Assembly (NCBI RefSeq): GCF_003443895.1
Contig: NZ_QQOA01000028.1
Location: 1-64,000 of the forward strand
DNA: 64,000 nucleotides
Direction of reading: 5' to 3'
From: Paraburkholderia phosphatilytica
Lineage (GTDB): Bacteria > Pseudomonadota > Gammaproteobacteria > Burkholderiales > Burkholderiaceae
A program made the translations under genes and the position numbers. Under the pieces are notes generated by a model. It made no database searches. It had not been told where the DNA came from and saw only the letters and a list, made by a program, of their open reading frames with translations. Positions 17,872 through 26,476 of this stretch are shown in pieces. Position 1 is the first letter of the stretch. The number at the start of each line of letters is the position of its first letter.

Positions 17872-19374
17872 TCATTCAGGAAGGATGCGTGAGCCGTCGA
17901 TGTTGAGTAACTGAAACTTGGTTAGTGATTCTTCCATCGCATTCGTTTTCTTCAGGTTCGCAATGACGCCGTCCAGATTCGTGTAGTCGAACTGTGCGCA
18001 CCAGCGCGCCATTTTTGCAAGACTGCGCGCGTAGTCCGCAGGCTCGTTCTCGCGGGTGAGCTTACGCAGGCAATCGACGAACTGCGGATGAAAGAGGGTT
18101 GGCACAATAATGCGGTGCAGCCCGGTTCGCGAGAGTTCCGCGTTCATCACCAGGCGTGAAACCCGACCGTTTCCGTCAACGAACGGATGAATCTCTGCTA
18201 CCAAGAACAGGTAGAAAATCGCCCGCGCAATGCCTTCAGGGACACTCATGGCCAGGCGCGAGCCCTCTTCAAACGTTCCGCGAACCTGCCCGGGGTTCAC
18301 GAACTGGGTCGTCCCGGCGTAGTTGACTTCTGTCTTCAGCCCCCCGGGGTTCGCCTCCGGCCGGGCCTGCAGCATGCGTGCGTGCCACTCCTGCAGCGCC
18401 GGCAGGAACTCTTCGCCGGACACAGGCGGGCTGTGTCGGTATGGCGCTTCGACCGCCAGCTGGTACACACCGAGGATGTCGTGGGAGTCCTTCGGGCGGG
18501 TGGACATCACTTTCTGGTGCATGACAATGTCGCGCGCATCCTCAATGGCGAATTTTGTCCCCTCGACGTAGTTCGAAAAATACGACTCTACGAAGGCGCG
18601 ATTGTGCCGCGCCGTGCCGACGGGCACCGTTTCTTCAACGCGCGGTACAGCAGCGGTTCGCAGATAGCTCGCGAGAAGTCCAAAACGCTCAATACGGCCT
18701 CGGTCGACGGACTTGCCCTTGGCGATGAGGATGCCATCGTGCGTTTTCAGCTCACCCTTGTCGTGTGTGCCGAGGAGTTCGCCAATCATGCCGCGCAGCG
18801 TCTCAAGTTGCGCTTGCATGCCAAGTCGTTCGGCCAGTGAGGCCGCCTTGTCCCGAATATCGTTGAGAAACTGCTCCCCAGACGCATTCAGATGTTTGAT
18901 GAGCCAATCTTCAACTTCCTGAGCGCCCGCACGGCGCGCCGCTTTGTGACCCAGGTTCTCAAGCAGGATACGTGGCTGACTCGCCCAGTGCAGCCCTGTT
19001 TGCCCCAGCGTCATGTCTCCAGGTAACGGCCCCGGCCCTTCGACGACCTGGAACGCAAGGCCTGGTAACTTGAGCTTTCGACGGACGAGTGTCGGATGCG
19101 ACACGGTCCAGACGTTTTCTTGGGCCATGCCCCGGAGGGCGCTCACGTGCGAGACGACACCGCCAGGCATGAGCACACCGCCGATAGCCATCCAATGCGT
19201 GCGAATCCGCCTCTCCACTTCGGCATCCCCGCCTTCGCTCTTGATATACACGCCCTTAAACACATTCGTGAGCGCGCCAGCCGCAGCGAGGCGCTGCACG
19301 CGCCGCCTCTCCGCCGTTGAGAGGCCGGCCATGAAGATGACATCTTTGGTTACGGGCTCTAGGGTCGCAGTCAT
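17872..19374 (-). CDS. AbiEi-like DNA-binding domain fused to a Fic AMPylase domain
   Basis: The 500-aa protein joins two toxin-antitoxin modules. Residues about 15-165 look like an AbiEi antitoxin (type IV): a winged-helix start LSTAERRRVQRLAAAGALTN, then FKGVYI and VVSHVSALRG. Residues about 255-460 form a Fic domain with the full catalytic motif HPFVDGNGR (396-404). An inhibitory helix motif SNYVEG (267-272, pattern S/TxxxEG) precedes it, so this is a class II, self-inhibited Fic enzyme expected to transfer AMP to a target. The N-terminal domain probably represses its own promoter; six direct repeats begin 13 bp upstream of the ATG. No good ribosome site is visible, and translation from ATG 19332 is possible. 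Target is unknown. Confidence 0.8.
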   Translation of the reverse strand: MTATLEPVTKDVIFMAGLSTAERRRVQRLAAAGALTNVFKGVYIKSEGGDAEVERRIRTHWMAIGGVLMPGGVVSHVSALRGMAQENVWTVSHPTLVRRKLKLPGLAFQVVEGPGPLPGDMTLGQTGLHWASQPRILLENLGHKAARRAGAQEVEDWLIKHLNASGEQFLNDIRDKAASLAERLGMQAQLETLRGMIGELLGTHDKGELKTHDGILIAKGKSVDRGRIERFGLLASYLRTAAVPRVEETVPVGTARHNRAFVESYFSNYVEGTKFAIEDARDIVMHQKVMSTRPKDSHDILGVYQLAVEAPYRHSPPVSGEEFLPALQEWHARMLQARPEANPGGLKTEVNYAGTTQFVNPGQVRGTFEEGSRLAMSVPEGIARAIFYLFLVAEIHPFVDGNGRVSRLVMNAELSRTGLHRIIVPTLFHPQFVDCLRKLTRENEPADYARSLAKMARWCAQFDYTNLDGVIANLKKTNAMEESLTKFQLLNIDGSRILPE

Positions 19375-19387
19375 GAAGGTGCTGGGT

Positions 19388-19615
19388 TGTCGCGTAGATT
19401 CACATTTTATCGCCTTGAGGTGGGATTTTGTCGTGTAGAGTCGCAGAAATCGTCAAATTTGTCGCGCAGGCTCACAGAATCTCATATAAGGGACAGATTT
19501 TCGTGCACCCGTGGGAGAGCGCGCATGTCGCGTAGAGTCACAGATAGCCACTCTCGGCTCGGGATTTTGTCGCGTAGGCTCGCAAAAACGGCAGTTTTTG
19601 TCGCGTTGAGTCGAA
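19388..19615 (+). repeat. six 17-bp direct repeats upstream of the fic gene
   Basis: Copies of TGTCGCGTAGAGTCACA start at 19388, 19429, 19460, 19526, 19568 and 19599, with one to five mismatches. Intervals are 41, 31, 66, 42 and 31 bp, so the array is two triplets with nearly the same internal spacing, close to whole helical turns. The first copy is 13 bp from the fic start. They may be operator sites for the AbiEi-like domain, or terminal repeats of a TnsB-type transposon, which often begin TGTCG. Confidence 0.75.
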
Positions 19616-19744
19616 ATTTTTAGCGCTATGCCTGCTTCCATATGTGATGGCAAGCCTATGTAGGGGGGAACCATAACCCGGGATTTTTAAGTGAGACGCC
19701 GACCTCTGTAAGGCCAGCGACGATGCAAATGGCCAGAAATCTCA

Positions 19745-19827
19745 TCCGATATCTCTCAACATCTCACAGGATGCATCTCGTTCCTCGGAGCGCCTTATCA
19801 CGCTGGCGAGAAATCTCACCTTACGGG
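19745..19827 (-). repeat. right copy of the inverted repeat flanking the fic gene
   Basis: The reverse complement of this segment matches 17741-17824. Unlike the left copy it is not followed by a T-run terminator on its own strand; instead it reads into another AAATCTCATCCGAT motif (19737-19751). It lies 114 bp upstream of the hipA start. Confidence 0.85.
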
Positions 19828-19871
19828 TTCCGCTGCACAACCAGCCAACAACGGCTCACTCTAAAAGCCTC

Positions 19872-19888
19872 TTATAAGAAGCGTATAA
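19872..19888. promoter_or_regulatory. possible HipB operator
   Basis: TTATA-N7-TATAA is an inverted repeat about 50 bp upstream of the hipA start, overlapping a cttataag palindrome. Its half-sites are separated in the way expected of an XRE-type dimer; the match is short, so chance is possible. Confidence 0.3.
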
Positions 19889-19940
19889 CTGCTCGCTGAG
19901 TTCAATATGCTACATTTATGAGGCGCATCGGAGTCACCTC

Positions 19941-21206
19941 ATGGATTGCACCCTGCAAATCTTCGTGGATGACCGCTGGATCGACTGCGCGCAGATCGAG
20001 TTCAACGGCGGTCTTTGCCAGTGGAATTACCCGGTGACGTACGCCGTTGATCGCACGAACGTCCCGCTGTCACTGGCCGAGCGCGTGGACCTGGGGATCC
20101 GCGAGACGCGCGCCATACCTGCCTTTCTCTATGACCTGGTCCCGCAGGGAGCCGGTCGGCGTTTCCTGCTCGGCGAGCTGCAACTGCCGGATGGCGCTGA
20201 TGCCGACTTTCCGCTGATCTGTGCGGGCGCCCTCAATCCGGTGGGCCGAATCCGGGTTGCGGAGGCCGTCGACTACCTCGACGCGCATATCGCGCGGCAT
20301 CCAGCTGCGCGTGGCCTGCCCGGCCTGATGATCGACGGCATCGTCCTGCGCAGTGAAGAGTTCAAGGAGCGGATGTTCCTGCATGGAATGCTGGGCACCG
20401 GCACCACGGCGGTTCAGGGGGCGGCGCCCAAATACCTGCTAACCCGGGACCGCGCGGGTCTGCTGCACGGCGACGCCGTGCTACCCGATGTCGACGCGAC
20501 CCAGCACTTCATCGCGAAGCTGCCGCGCGGCAATAGCCCGGCCGATGAAAAGGTCCTTCGCAACGAAGCGGCGTACATGCGGGTAGCCGCCGCACTCGGG
20601 ATCCGCACGCATCACGATTTGCCGACCCTGCACGGCGATGTGCTGCTCGTGCCGCGCTTCGACAGGATCGCGCGCGACGGGAAAGTCGGGCGCCTCCATC
20701 AGGAGAGCATGGCATCCATCCTGGGGCTGGCCGGCTTCGATCTGCGTCCGAGCCTCTTCGAGGTCGTCGCTGGAATCCGCAAAGTCGTGACCGATCCGGC
20801 GGCTGAGACGCTCGAATTCATCAAGCGGGACGTCCTCAATCTGGCGATGCGCAACACGGACAATCACGCGCGTAACACGGCCGTGCAACTGACCGAGGGC
20901 GGCAAGGCCCAGCTCACCCCGTTGTTCGACTTCGCACCGATGTACCTCGACCCCGGGTCGATTCCTCGTGCACTGAGGTGGTATCGGCCCGACACCCGGG
21001 TCGAACTGACAGACTGGTCCGATGTGCTCGCGGCGCTGCCAGTTCCCGACGACGAGCGCGAGACACTCGCCACGGAATTGAAGCGGTTCGCCTGTCAGAT
21101 CGAACGCCTGCCTGAGACGATGGAAGAGCAGGACGTCGATCACGACATCATCGAGTTCCTGACGCAGTCCGTCGATACGCAGGCTCGCCAGCTGAAGGCA
21201 CGCTAA
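19941..21206 (+). CDS. hipA: HipA-family serine/threonine kinase toxin
   Basis: The 421-aa protein is a full-length HipA-like kinase. The N-subdomain (about 1-110) is present, unlike in split HipS/HipT systems. Then come the Gly-rich loop GTGTTAVQGAAPK (152-164), the ATP-binding Lys in FIAKLP (about 193), the catalytic loop NTDNHARN (305-312) with Asp 307, and the metal-binding DFAP (330-333). E. coli HipA phosphorylates glutamyl-tRNA synthetase; the target here is not known. The toxin gene comes before the antitoxin gene, opposite to E. coli hipBA, with a 19-bp gap. GGAG precedes the ATG. Confidence 0.88.
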   Translation: MDCTLQIFVDDRWIDCAQIEFNGGLCQWNYPVTYAVDRTNVPLSLAERVDLGIRETRAIPAFLYDLVPQGAGRRFLLGELQLPDGADADFPLICAGALNPVGRIRVAEAVDYLDAHIARHPAARGLPGLMIDGIVLRSEEFKERMFLHGMLGTGTTAVQGAAPKYLLTRDRAGLLHGDAVLPDVDATQHFIAKLPRGNSPADEKVLRNEAAYMRVAAALGIRTHHDLPTLHGDVLLVPRFDRIARDGKVGRLHQESMASILGLAGFDLRPSLFEVVAGIRKVVTDPAAETLEFIKRDVLNLAMRNTDNHARNTAVQLTEGGKAQLTPLFDFAPMYLDPGSIPRALRWYRPDTRVELTDWSDVLAALPVPDDERETLATELKRFACQIERLPETMEEQDVDHDIIEFLTQSVDTQARQLKAR

Positions 21207-21225
21207 CCGTCAAAAGAGGCTCAAC

Positions 21226-21531
21226 ATGCCCCGTCGGACCCCACCCACCCGCGACGAACAGAACGCGATGCGCCGCGCGTTCTACGATCGGATCGGCCGC
21301 GGTGACATGACTATCCCCGAGGCCATGAAAGCGATGCGCGAGATGACGGGTCTAACTCAGGCGCAATTCGCCGCGCACCGCGGCGTCAGCCGCCGCGTGA
21401 TCCAGGACATCGAGCGTGGCACGGGCAATCCAACCGTCGACTCGCTTAACAGCATCGCCAAGCTCTTTGGTCTGCAGGTCGGGTTCGTTTCGATGAGAAA
21501 GCGAGAACCGGCACCGCCTGGCTCGGTCTGA
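21226..21531 (+). CDS. hipB: HipB-like XRE-family antitoxin
   Basis: The 101-aa protein has a helix-turn-helix of the XRE type at about residues 36-90 (LTQAQFAAHRGVSRRVIQDIERG, then NPTVDSLNSIAKLFG). This is the usual fold of HipB, which neutralises HipA and represses the operon. It follows hipA by 19 bp with an AGAGG ribosome site, so both come from one transcript. The N-terminal 35 residues form a charged extension not seen in E. coli HipB. Confidence 0.85.
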   Translation: MPRRTPPTRDEQNAMRRAFYDRIGRGDMTIPEAMKAMREMTGLTQAQFAAHRGVSRRVIQDIERGTGNPTVDSLNSIAKLFGLQVGFVSMRKREPAPPGSV

Positions 21532-21559
21532 AATTCGACACGCAACCGCGACGAAGCAC

Positions 21560-22039
21560 ATGACCCTCTTCACCATCGGCTACGAAGGCCTCGACACCGA
21601 GCGTTTCCTGTCGCTGCTCATCGAGCACGGCGTGGAGACGGTGGTGGACGTTCGCGAGATGCCGTGGTCGCGCAAACCGGGCTTTTCGAAGAAGCCGCTG
21701 GCCGGTCTGCTCGCAATGCGGGGCCTCAGCTATGTGCATATGGTCAAGCTGGGATGTCCGAAGCCGATCCGCGATGGCCACCATGAAGATCACGACTGGC
21801 AGCGCTACACAGAGCGCTACCTGACCCACCTGGGAAAGCAGGGCGAAACTATCGCCGAACTCTGCGCGCTCGCAGAGACCTCGACCTGCGCATTGCTTTG
21901 CTACGAGGCCGACTACAACGACTGCCACCGTTCGATGGTCGCGAACGCGGTGCACGAGCGCAGCGGGGCGCGCGTCGAACACATCCGGGCGTTGGCCCCG
22001 CAGCCCCCGACCTCACTGCGGCTACCCTTCGAAGATTAA
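21560..22039 (+). CDS. DUF488 family protein
   Basis: The 159-aa protein shows DUF488 hallmarks: the start LFTIGYEGLDTERFL, the Asp-Val-Arg motif VVDVREMPWSRKPGF and the cysteine-containing CYEADYNDCHRSMVA near residue 113. The family is found in many bacteria and often sits near toxin-antitoxin or DNA-repair genes; biochemical function is not settled. It begins 28 bp after hipB on the same strand, so it may be co-transcribed with hipAB. It is the last gene before sequence that looks chromosomal. Confidence 0.75.
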   Translation: MTLFTIGYEGLDTERFLSLLIEHGVETVVDVREMPWSRKPGFSKKPLAGLLAMRGLSYVHMVKLGCPKPIRDGHHEDHDWQRYTERYLTHLGKQGETIAELCALAETSTCALLCYEADYNDCHRSMVANAVHERSGARVEHIRALAPQPPTSLRLPFED

Positions 22040-22059
22040 ACAGCGAGAGCCAGACGCCC

Positions 22060-22287
22060 TCAATCCCGCCTCTCCGCAAACCTGTCCCGCACAAACCGGT
22101 TGATATAAGTCGCCAGTCCTCGTCCCTTAAGAGCAAGTGCCTTCATCGCTTCCACATGCTGCTCGCCGGGCTCGGCATACGTGTACACGTACACGCCGCC
22201 ATCGATGAACTTCACCGCAATCGCGTCCGCGGACACTTCAAATGCGACGACGCCGGATCGGCCGCTGAGGTTTTTATACCGCTCCAT
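22060..22287 (-). CDS. small hypothetical protein, possibly KTSC-like
   Basis: The 75-aa protein converges with the DUF488 gene. It contains AFEVSADAIAVKFIDGGVYV and ends GLATYINRFVRDRFAERRD, which loosely resembles the KTSC fold (a beta hairpin with GGVY followed by a terminal helix). I cannot place it firmly. Lysine/arginine content and size fit a small nucleic-acid-associated protein, but that is a guess. It could mark the edge of the island. Confidence 0.55.
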   Translation of the reverse strand: MERYKNLSGRSGVVAFEVSADAIAVKFIDGGVYVYTYAEPGEQHVEAMKALALKGRGLATYINRFVRDRFAERRD

Positions 22288-22360
22288 CAGCCACCCGCAT
22301 CCGGCGTCGCGCTAACCGACAACTCGACAACTTCGAAGAAAAAGAGCCATCACGCGGCCA

Positions 22361-23836
22361 TCAATTCTCTTCCGCCCAGTTCATGTTCTCCCGCGCCATC
22401 AGCGCGGACGAAGCGGCCGGCCCATACGTGCCCGCGGTGTACGAGCGCGGAGCATCGCCCAGCTCCTTCCAGCCGTCGATGATCGGTTCGACCCACGCCC
22501 ACGCCGCTTCCAGTTCGTCGCGCCGCATGAAGTGCGTGAGCCGGCCGCGGATCACGTCGATCAGCAGACGTTCGTACGCTTCGGCACGGCGACCGGTCAT
22601 CGCCTGCTGCAGATCCAGGTTCAGGTTCACCGGCAGCATCCGCATGCCGCTGCCCGGTTCCTTCGCGAGCATCTGCAGCTGGATCGATTCTTCCGGCTGC
22701 AGCTGGATGATCAGCCGGTTGCCATACGCGCGCGGACCGCTCGGGATGATCGAGAACGGCAGATCGGCGAAATCGATCACGATCTCCGATTGCCGCTTCT
22801 GCAGACGCTTGCCCGTGCGCAGGAAGAACGGCACGTTGGCCCAGCGCCAGTTGTTGATATGCGCACGCAGCGCGACGAAGGTTTCCGTGCGGCTGCTCTC
22901 CGGCACGTTGTCTTCCTGCAGATAGCCCTTCACCGGCTCGCCGCCCACCGCGCCCGCCGAATACTGGCCGCGCACCGTGTCGCGCGCGATGTCGGCGACG
23001 GTCATCGGTCGCAGCGAGCGCAGCACCTTCAGCTTTTCGTCGCGCACCGCGTCCGGATCGAGCGACACGGGCGGCTCCATCGCGACGATGCACAGCAGCT
23101 GCAGCAGGTGGTTCTGCACCATGTCGCGCAGCGCGCCGGTGTGGTCGTAGAAGCCCGCGCGGCTGCCCACACCCACCGTCTCCGCCACCGTGATCTGCAC
23201 GCTCTTGATGTACGGCGCCTGCCACAACGGCCCGAAGATCGCGTTGCCGAAGCGCAGCACCATCAGGTTCTGCACGGTTTCCTTGCCGAGGTAGTGGTCG
23301 ATCCGGTAGATTTGCGGCTCGCTGAAGAAGCGGCCGACATCTTCGTTGATCGCGCGCGCCGACGCGAGGTCGTGACCGAGCGGCTTCTCGAGCACGACGC
23401 GCGAATCCGCATCGACGAGACCCGCCGAAGACAGGTTGTCGCAGATCGTCGTGAACAGCTCCGGCGACGTGGACAGATAGAACACGCGCAACACGCCTGG
23501 CCGCGACGCCTCGACGAGCCGCTGATAGTCGCTCGCCGAATTCACGTCGATCCGCACGTAGTCGAACAGCGACAGGTACCTGTCCCACGCCTGTGCGTCG
23601 AACGCCTTGGCATCGACGAACGGACGCGACTGCTCTTCCATGAACGCGAGGAACTGCTCGCGCGACCAGTCCTTGCGGCCGACCGTGATGATCCGCGTGC
23701 TGGGCGGCAGGTTGCAGTGCAGGTGCGCCATGTAGAGCGCGGGCAGGAGCTTGCGGGCGGACAGATCGCCGCCGCCGCCGAAGATGATCATGTCGACAGG
23801 AAGGTCCTGCGCAGCGGAAGTAGGCTGGGTCGTCAT
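22361..23836 (-). CDS. zwf: glucose-6-phosphate 1-dehydrogenase
   Basis: The 491-aa enzyme oxidises glucose 6-phosphate to 6-phosphogluconolactone with NADP+, feeding the Entner-Doudoroff and pentose phosphate routes. The nucleotide-binding motif GGGGDLSARKLLPALY is near the N terminus and the active-site signature RIDHYLGKE is near residue 195. Length is normal. The start at 23836 (MTTQPTSAAQ) is chosen because the coding frame upstream shows no conservation. The usual partners pgl and hexR are not adjacent. It lies immediately beside the accessory island, so zwf is the first clear core gene. Confidence 0.93.
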   Translation of the reverse strand: MTTQPTSAAQDLPVDMIIFGGGGDLSARKLLPALYMAHLHCNLPPSTRIITVGRKDWSREQFLAFMEEQSRPFVDAKAFDAQAWDRYLSLFDYVRIDVNSASDYQRLVEASRPGVLRVFYLSTSPELFTTICDNLSSAGLVDADSRVVLEKPLGHDLASARAINEDVGRFFSEPQIYRIDHYLGKETVQNLMVLRFGNAIFGPLWQAPYIKSVQITVAETVGVGSRAGFYDHTGALRDMVQNHLLQLLCIVAMEPPVSLDPDAVRDEKLKVLRSLRPMTVADIARDTVRGQYSAGAVGGEPVKGYLQEDNVPESSRTETFVALRAHINNWRWANVPFFLRTGKRLQKRQSEIVIDFADLPFSIIPSGPRAYGNRLIIQLQPEESIQLQMLAKEPGSGMRMLPVNLNLDLQQAMTGRRAEAYERLLIDVIRGRLTHFMRRDELEAAWAWVEPIIDGWKELGDAPRSYTAGTYGPAASSALMARENMNWAEEN

Positions 23837-24397
23837 GGTGCGGTCGGTGTGCGGAAGGGTGAAGGGGCAGGCTCGAAACGCAAGCCTCGGAAAACGCTCA
23901 TGGTGCATTGTTTCCGCACTCTTTGCACGCGGTGTGACGCGGCGCAACGTCGTCGCACTGGCCGCCTGACAAATATCGGACACAGAGCCGTAATCTGCTT
24001 TCTTAAACAATGCGACACGGGATTTAAAGCACGATGCGTGCAGTGATTTTGCTGGCTTTCCGCAATTTGCGAATCGTTAAATCCGGCTTGCTCGAAGCCT
24101 TTGCAACGCTTTTATTGTTCAACCAGGGTCCGACCACGCGGACCCGCCTGGCGGCGGGCTTTCCCGCCGCTTTGAATCGCGCTCCTGTAAATACCGGCAA
24201 AAAGCGAACCGCAGAATGACGAGGCAACTTCATTCGCGTCGAATTTTCGCCGGCTCTTAAAAGACTACTAAAGTCCGATCCACATCGGTCGATATCACGA
24301 ACATCGTGGATCGCCCTATCGAACCATCTGGCAAACGCGAGTCGCCGGTCGTCGGCGGGATTCGCATGACCGTTCGCCACACTCAGGACACCAACCC
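23837..24397. other. divergent intergenic region between zwf and the MHYT gene
   Basis: These 561 bp should hold the promoters for zwf (minus) and the cyclic-di-GMP gene (plus). I see no RNA gene and no convincing ORF; the open frames here are short and lack ribosome sites. Base composition drops to more AT-rich around 24035-24125 and 24225-24280, where promoters are likely. Confidence 0.4.
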
Positions 24398-26476
24398 ATG
24401 CTGGTCGGGAGCTATAACTCTTCGCTGGTCGTTTTCTCGTTCATCGTCGCCGTGCTGGCGTCGTACACGGCGCTCGACCTGGCTGGCCGCATCACGACGG
24501 CAACCGGCAAGGCGGTGCACTGGTGGCTCGCGGGCGGTGCCGGCGCGATGGGCATCGGCATCTGGTCGATGCACTTCATCGGCATGCTCGCGTTCGACCT
24601 GCCGATTCCGCTCGGCTACGATCCGAAGATCACCACGCTGTCGCTGTTGATCGCGATCGCGCTGTCCGCGTTCGCGCTCTGGATGGTGTGTCAGAAGACG
24701 CTACCGTGGACCCGCCTCGCGCTCGGCGCGGTAGTGATGGGCGCGGGCGTCGCGAGCATGCACTACACCGGCATGGCCGCGATGCGCATGTCGCCGGGCA
24801 TCAGCTACGACCCGATGCTGTTCGCGGCATCGGTGCTGATCGCGGTCGTTGCTTCCGGCGCGGCACTGTGGATCGCATTCCAGCTGCGCCGCGACGGCGA
24901 GCACACCCGCAAGCTCCGGATGGGCGCCGCCGTGGTGATGGGCGCGGCCATCGTCGGCATGCACTACACCGGCATGTTCGCCGCGCAATTCCCGCTCGGC
25001 AGCGTGTGCGGCGCGGCACATCACGGCGTGAGCAACGTCTGGCTCGCGTTCGTGATCATCGTCGTGACGATCGCGGTGCTGTCGATCGCGCTGATCACGT
25101 CGATCCTCGATCTGCGGCTCGAATCGCGCACGTCGGTGCTCGCGGTGTCGCTCGCGCAGGCCAATCAGGAACTGACGTACCTCGCGCTGCACGACAATCT
25201 GACGAAGCTGCCGAACCGCGTGCTGCTCGAAGACCGCCTGAACCAGGCGATCAAGACGGCGGATCGCGAAGGCGGCTCCTTCGCGCTGATGTTCATGGAC
25301 CTCGACGGCTTCAAGGCGGTCAACGACGCTTACGGCCATCACATCGGCGACCTGCTGCTCGTCGATATCGCGCAGCGCATCCGCGATTCGGTGCGCGGAC
25401 AGGACACCGTCGCGCGCGTCGGCGGCGACGAGTTCGTGCTGATCGCGCAGATCAAGGACCCATCGGATGCGGCCGGGCTTGCCGCGCACGTGCTGCGCGG
25501 CATCGAAGCGCCGGTGCACGCCGCTGGCCATGAGCTGCGCGTGTCGGGCAGCATTGGTATCGCGATGTATCCGGGCGATGGCCACCATCATCACGAGCTG
25601 CTGTCGAATGCGGACGCGGCGATGTATTACGCGAAGGCCTCGGGACGCAACACGTTCTGCTACTTCGAAACGTCGATGCATCAGAACGTGCACGACCAGC
25701 TGCAGCTGCTGCAGGACCTGCGCAAGGCGCTCGTGCGCAAGGAGCTGGTGCTGCACTACCAGCCGAAATTCTGCGCGCCGCGCGGCCCGGTGCTCGGCGC
25801 CGAGGCGCTGCTGCGCTGGCAGCACCCCACGCGCGGCCTCGTGCCGCCGAACGATTTCATTCCGCTCGCGGAGAAGACCGGTCTCATCGTGCCGATCGGC
25901 GACTGGGTGCTCGACGAGGCGTGCCGCCAGATGAAGTCGTGGCGAGATGCCGGGCACCGTGACTGGACCATCTCGGTGAACCTGTCGTCGCTGCAGTTCG
26001 GGCATGCCGGACTCGTGGACACGGTGCGGGAGACGCTCGCGCGCCACAAGCTGGAGCCGCGCTATCTGACGCTCGAGATTACGGAGTCCACCGCGATGCG
26101 CGACGTCGAGGCGAGCCTGGCGACGCTCGAACGGTTGAGCGGGATGGGCGTCAAGATTTCGATCGACGACTTCGGCACCGGCTATTCGAGCCTGCTGTAT
26201 CTGAAGCGTCTGCCGGCCACCGAGCTGAAGATCGACCGCGGTTTCGTGCGCGAGCTGGCGCGCGATTCCGAAGATGCCGCGATCGTGTCGGCGATCGTCG
26301 CGCTCGGCCAGACGCTCAATCTGAAGATCGTCGCGGAAGGCGTCGAAACGCGCGAGCAGCAGGAGTTCCTGACGAAGCTCGGCTGCAACTCATTGCAAGG
26401 CTTCCTGCTCGGCCGGCCAATGAACGCCGACAGCTTCGTCGAAGCCGCCGGGCATCAGGCCGTGCACCAGACCTGA
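24398..26476 (+). CDS. MHYT-GGDEF-EAL cyclic-di-GMP signalling protein
   Basis: The 692-aa inner-membrane protein begins with an MHYT sensor of about seven membrane segments (residues 1-235), with the motifs SMHFIGM, SMHYTGM and GMHYTGM, thought to bind a metal and sense a gas such as O2, CO or NO. A diguanylate cyclase domain follows with an intact GGDEF (342-346), then an EAL phosphodiesterase domain (EAL at 469-471) with conserved NLSSLQF and DDFGTGYSS. Both active-site motifs are canonical, so either activity is possible. It is a single-gene unit; the ribosome site (aggac) is weak. Confidence 0.92.
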   Translation: MLVGSYNSSLVVFSFIVAVLASYTALDLAGRITTATGKAVHWWLAGGAGAMGIGIWSMHFIGMLAFDLPIPLGYDPKITTLSLLIAIALSAFALWMVCQKTLPWTRLALGAVVMGAGVASMHYTGMAAMRMSPGISYDPMLFAASVLIAVVASGAALWIAFQLRRDGEHTRKLRMGAAVVMGAAIVGMHYTGMFAAQFPLGSVCGAAHHGVSNVWLAFVIIVVTIAVLSIALITSILDLRLESRTSVLAVSLAQANQELTYLALHDNLTKLPNRVLLEDRLNQAIKTADREGGSFALMFMDLDGFKAVNDAYGHHIGDLLLVDIAQRIRDSVRGQDTVARVGGDEFVLIAQIKDPSDAAGLAAHVLRGIEAPVHAAGHELRVSGSIGIAMYPGDGHHHHELLSNADAAMYYAKASGRNTFCYFETSMHQNVHDQLQLLQDLRKALVRKELVLHYQPKFCAPRGPVLGAEALLRWQHPTRGLVPPNDFIPLAEKTGLIVPIGDWVLDEACRQMKSWRDAGHRDWTISVNLSSLQFGHAGLVDTVRETLARHKLEPRYLTLEITESTAMRDVEASLATLERLSGMGVKISIDDFGTGYSSLLYLKRLPATELKIDRGFVRELARDSEDAAIVSAIVALGQTLNLKIVAEGVETREQQEFLTKLGCNSLQGFLLGRPMNADSFVEAAGHQAVHQT

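Noticed and set aside
19387..19623. Plus-strand 78-codon frame with repeated SRR-T-SH peptide
   Set aside because: The peptide repetition is only the translation of the 17-bp DNA repeats; no ribosome site and no family likeness.
24701..26047. Long minus-strand frame within the MHYT-GGDEF-EAL gene
   Set aside because: GC-rich shadow frame rich in Arg and His, no domain; the plus-strand gene has all conserved motifs.
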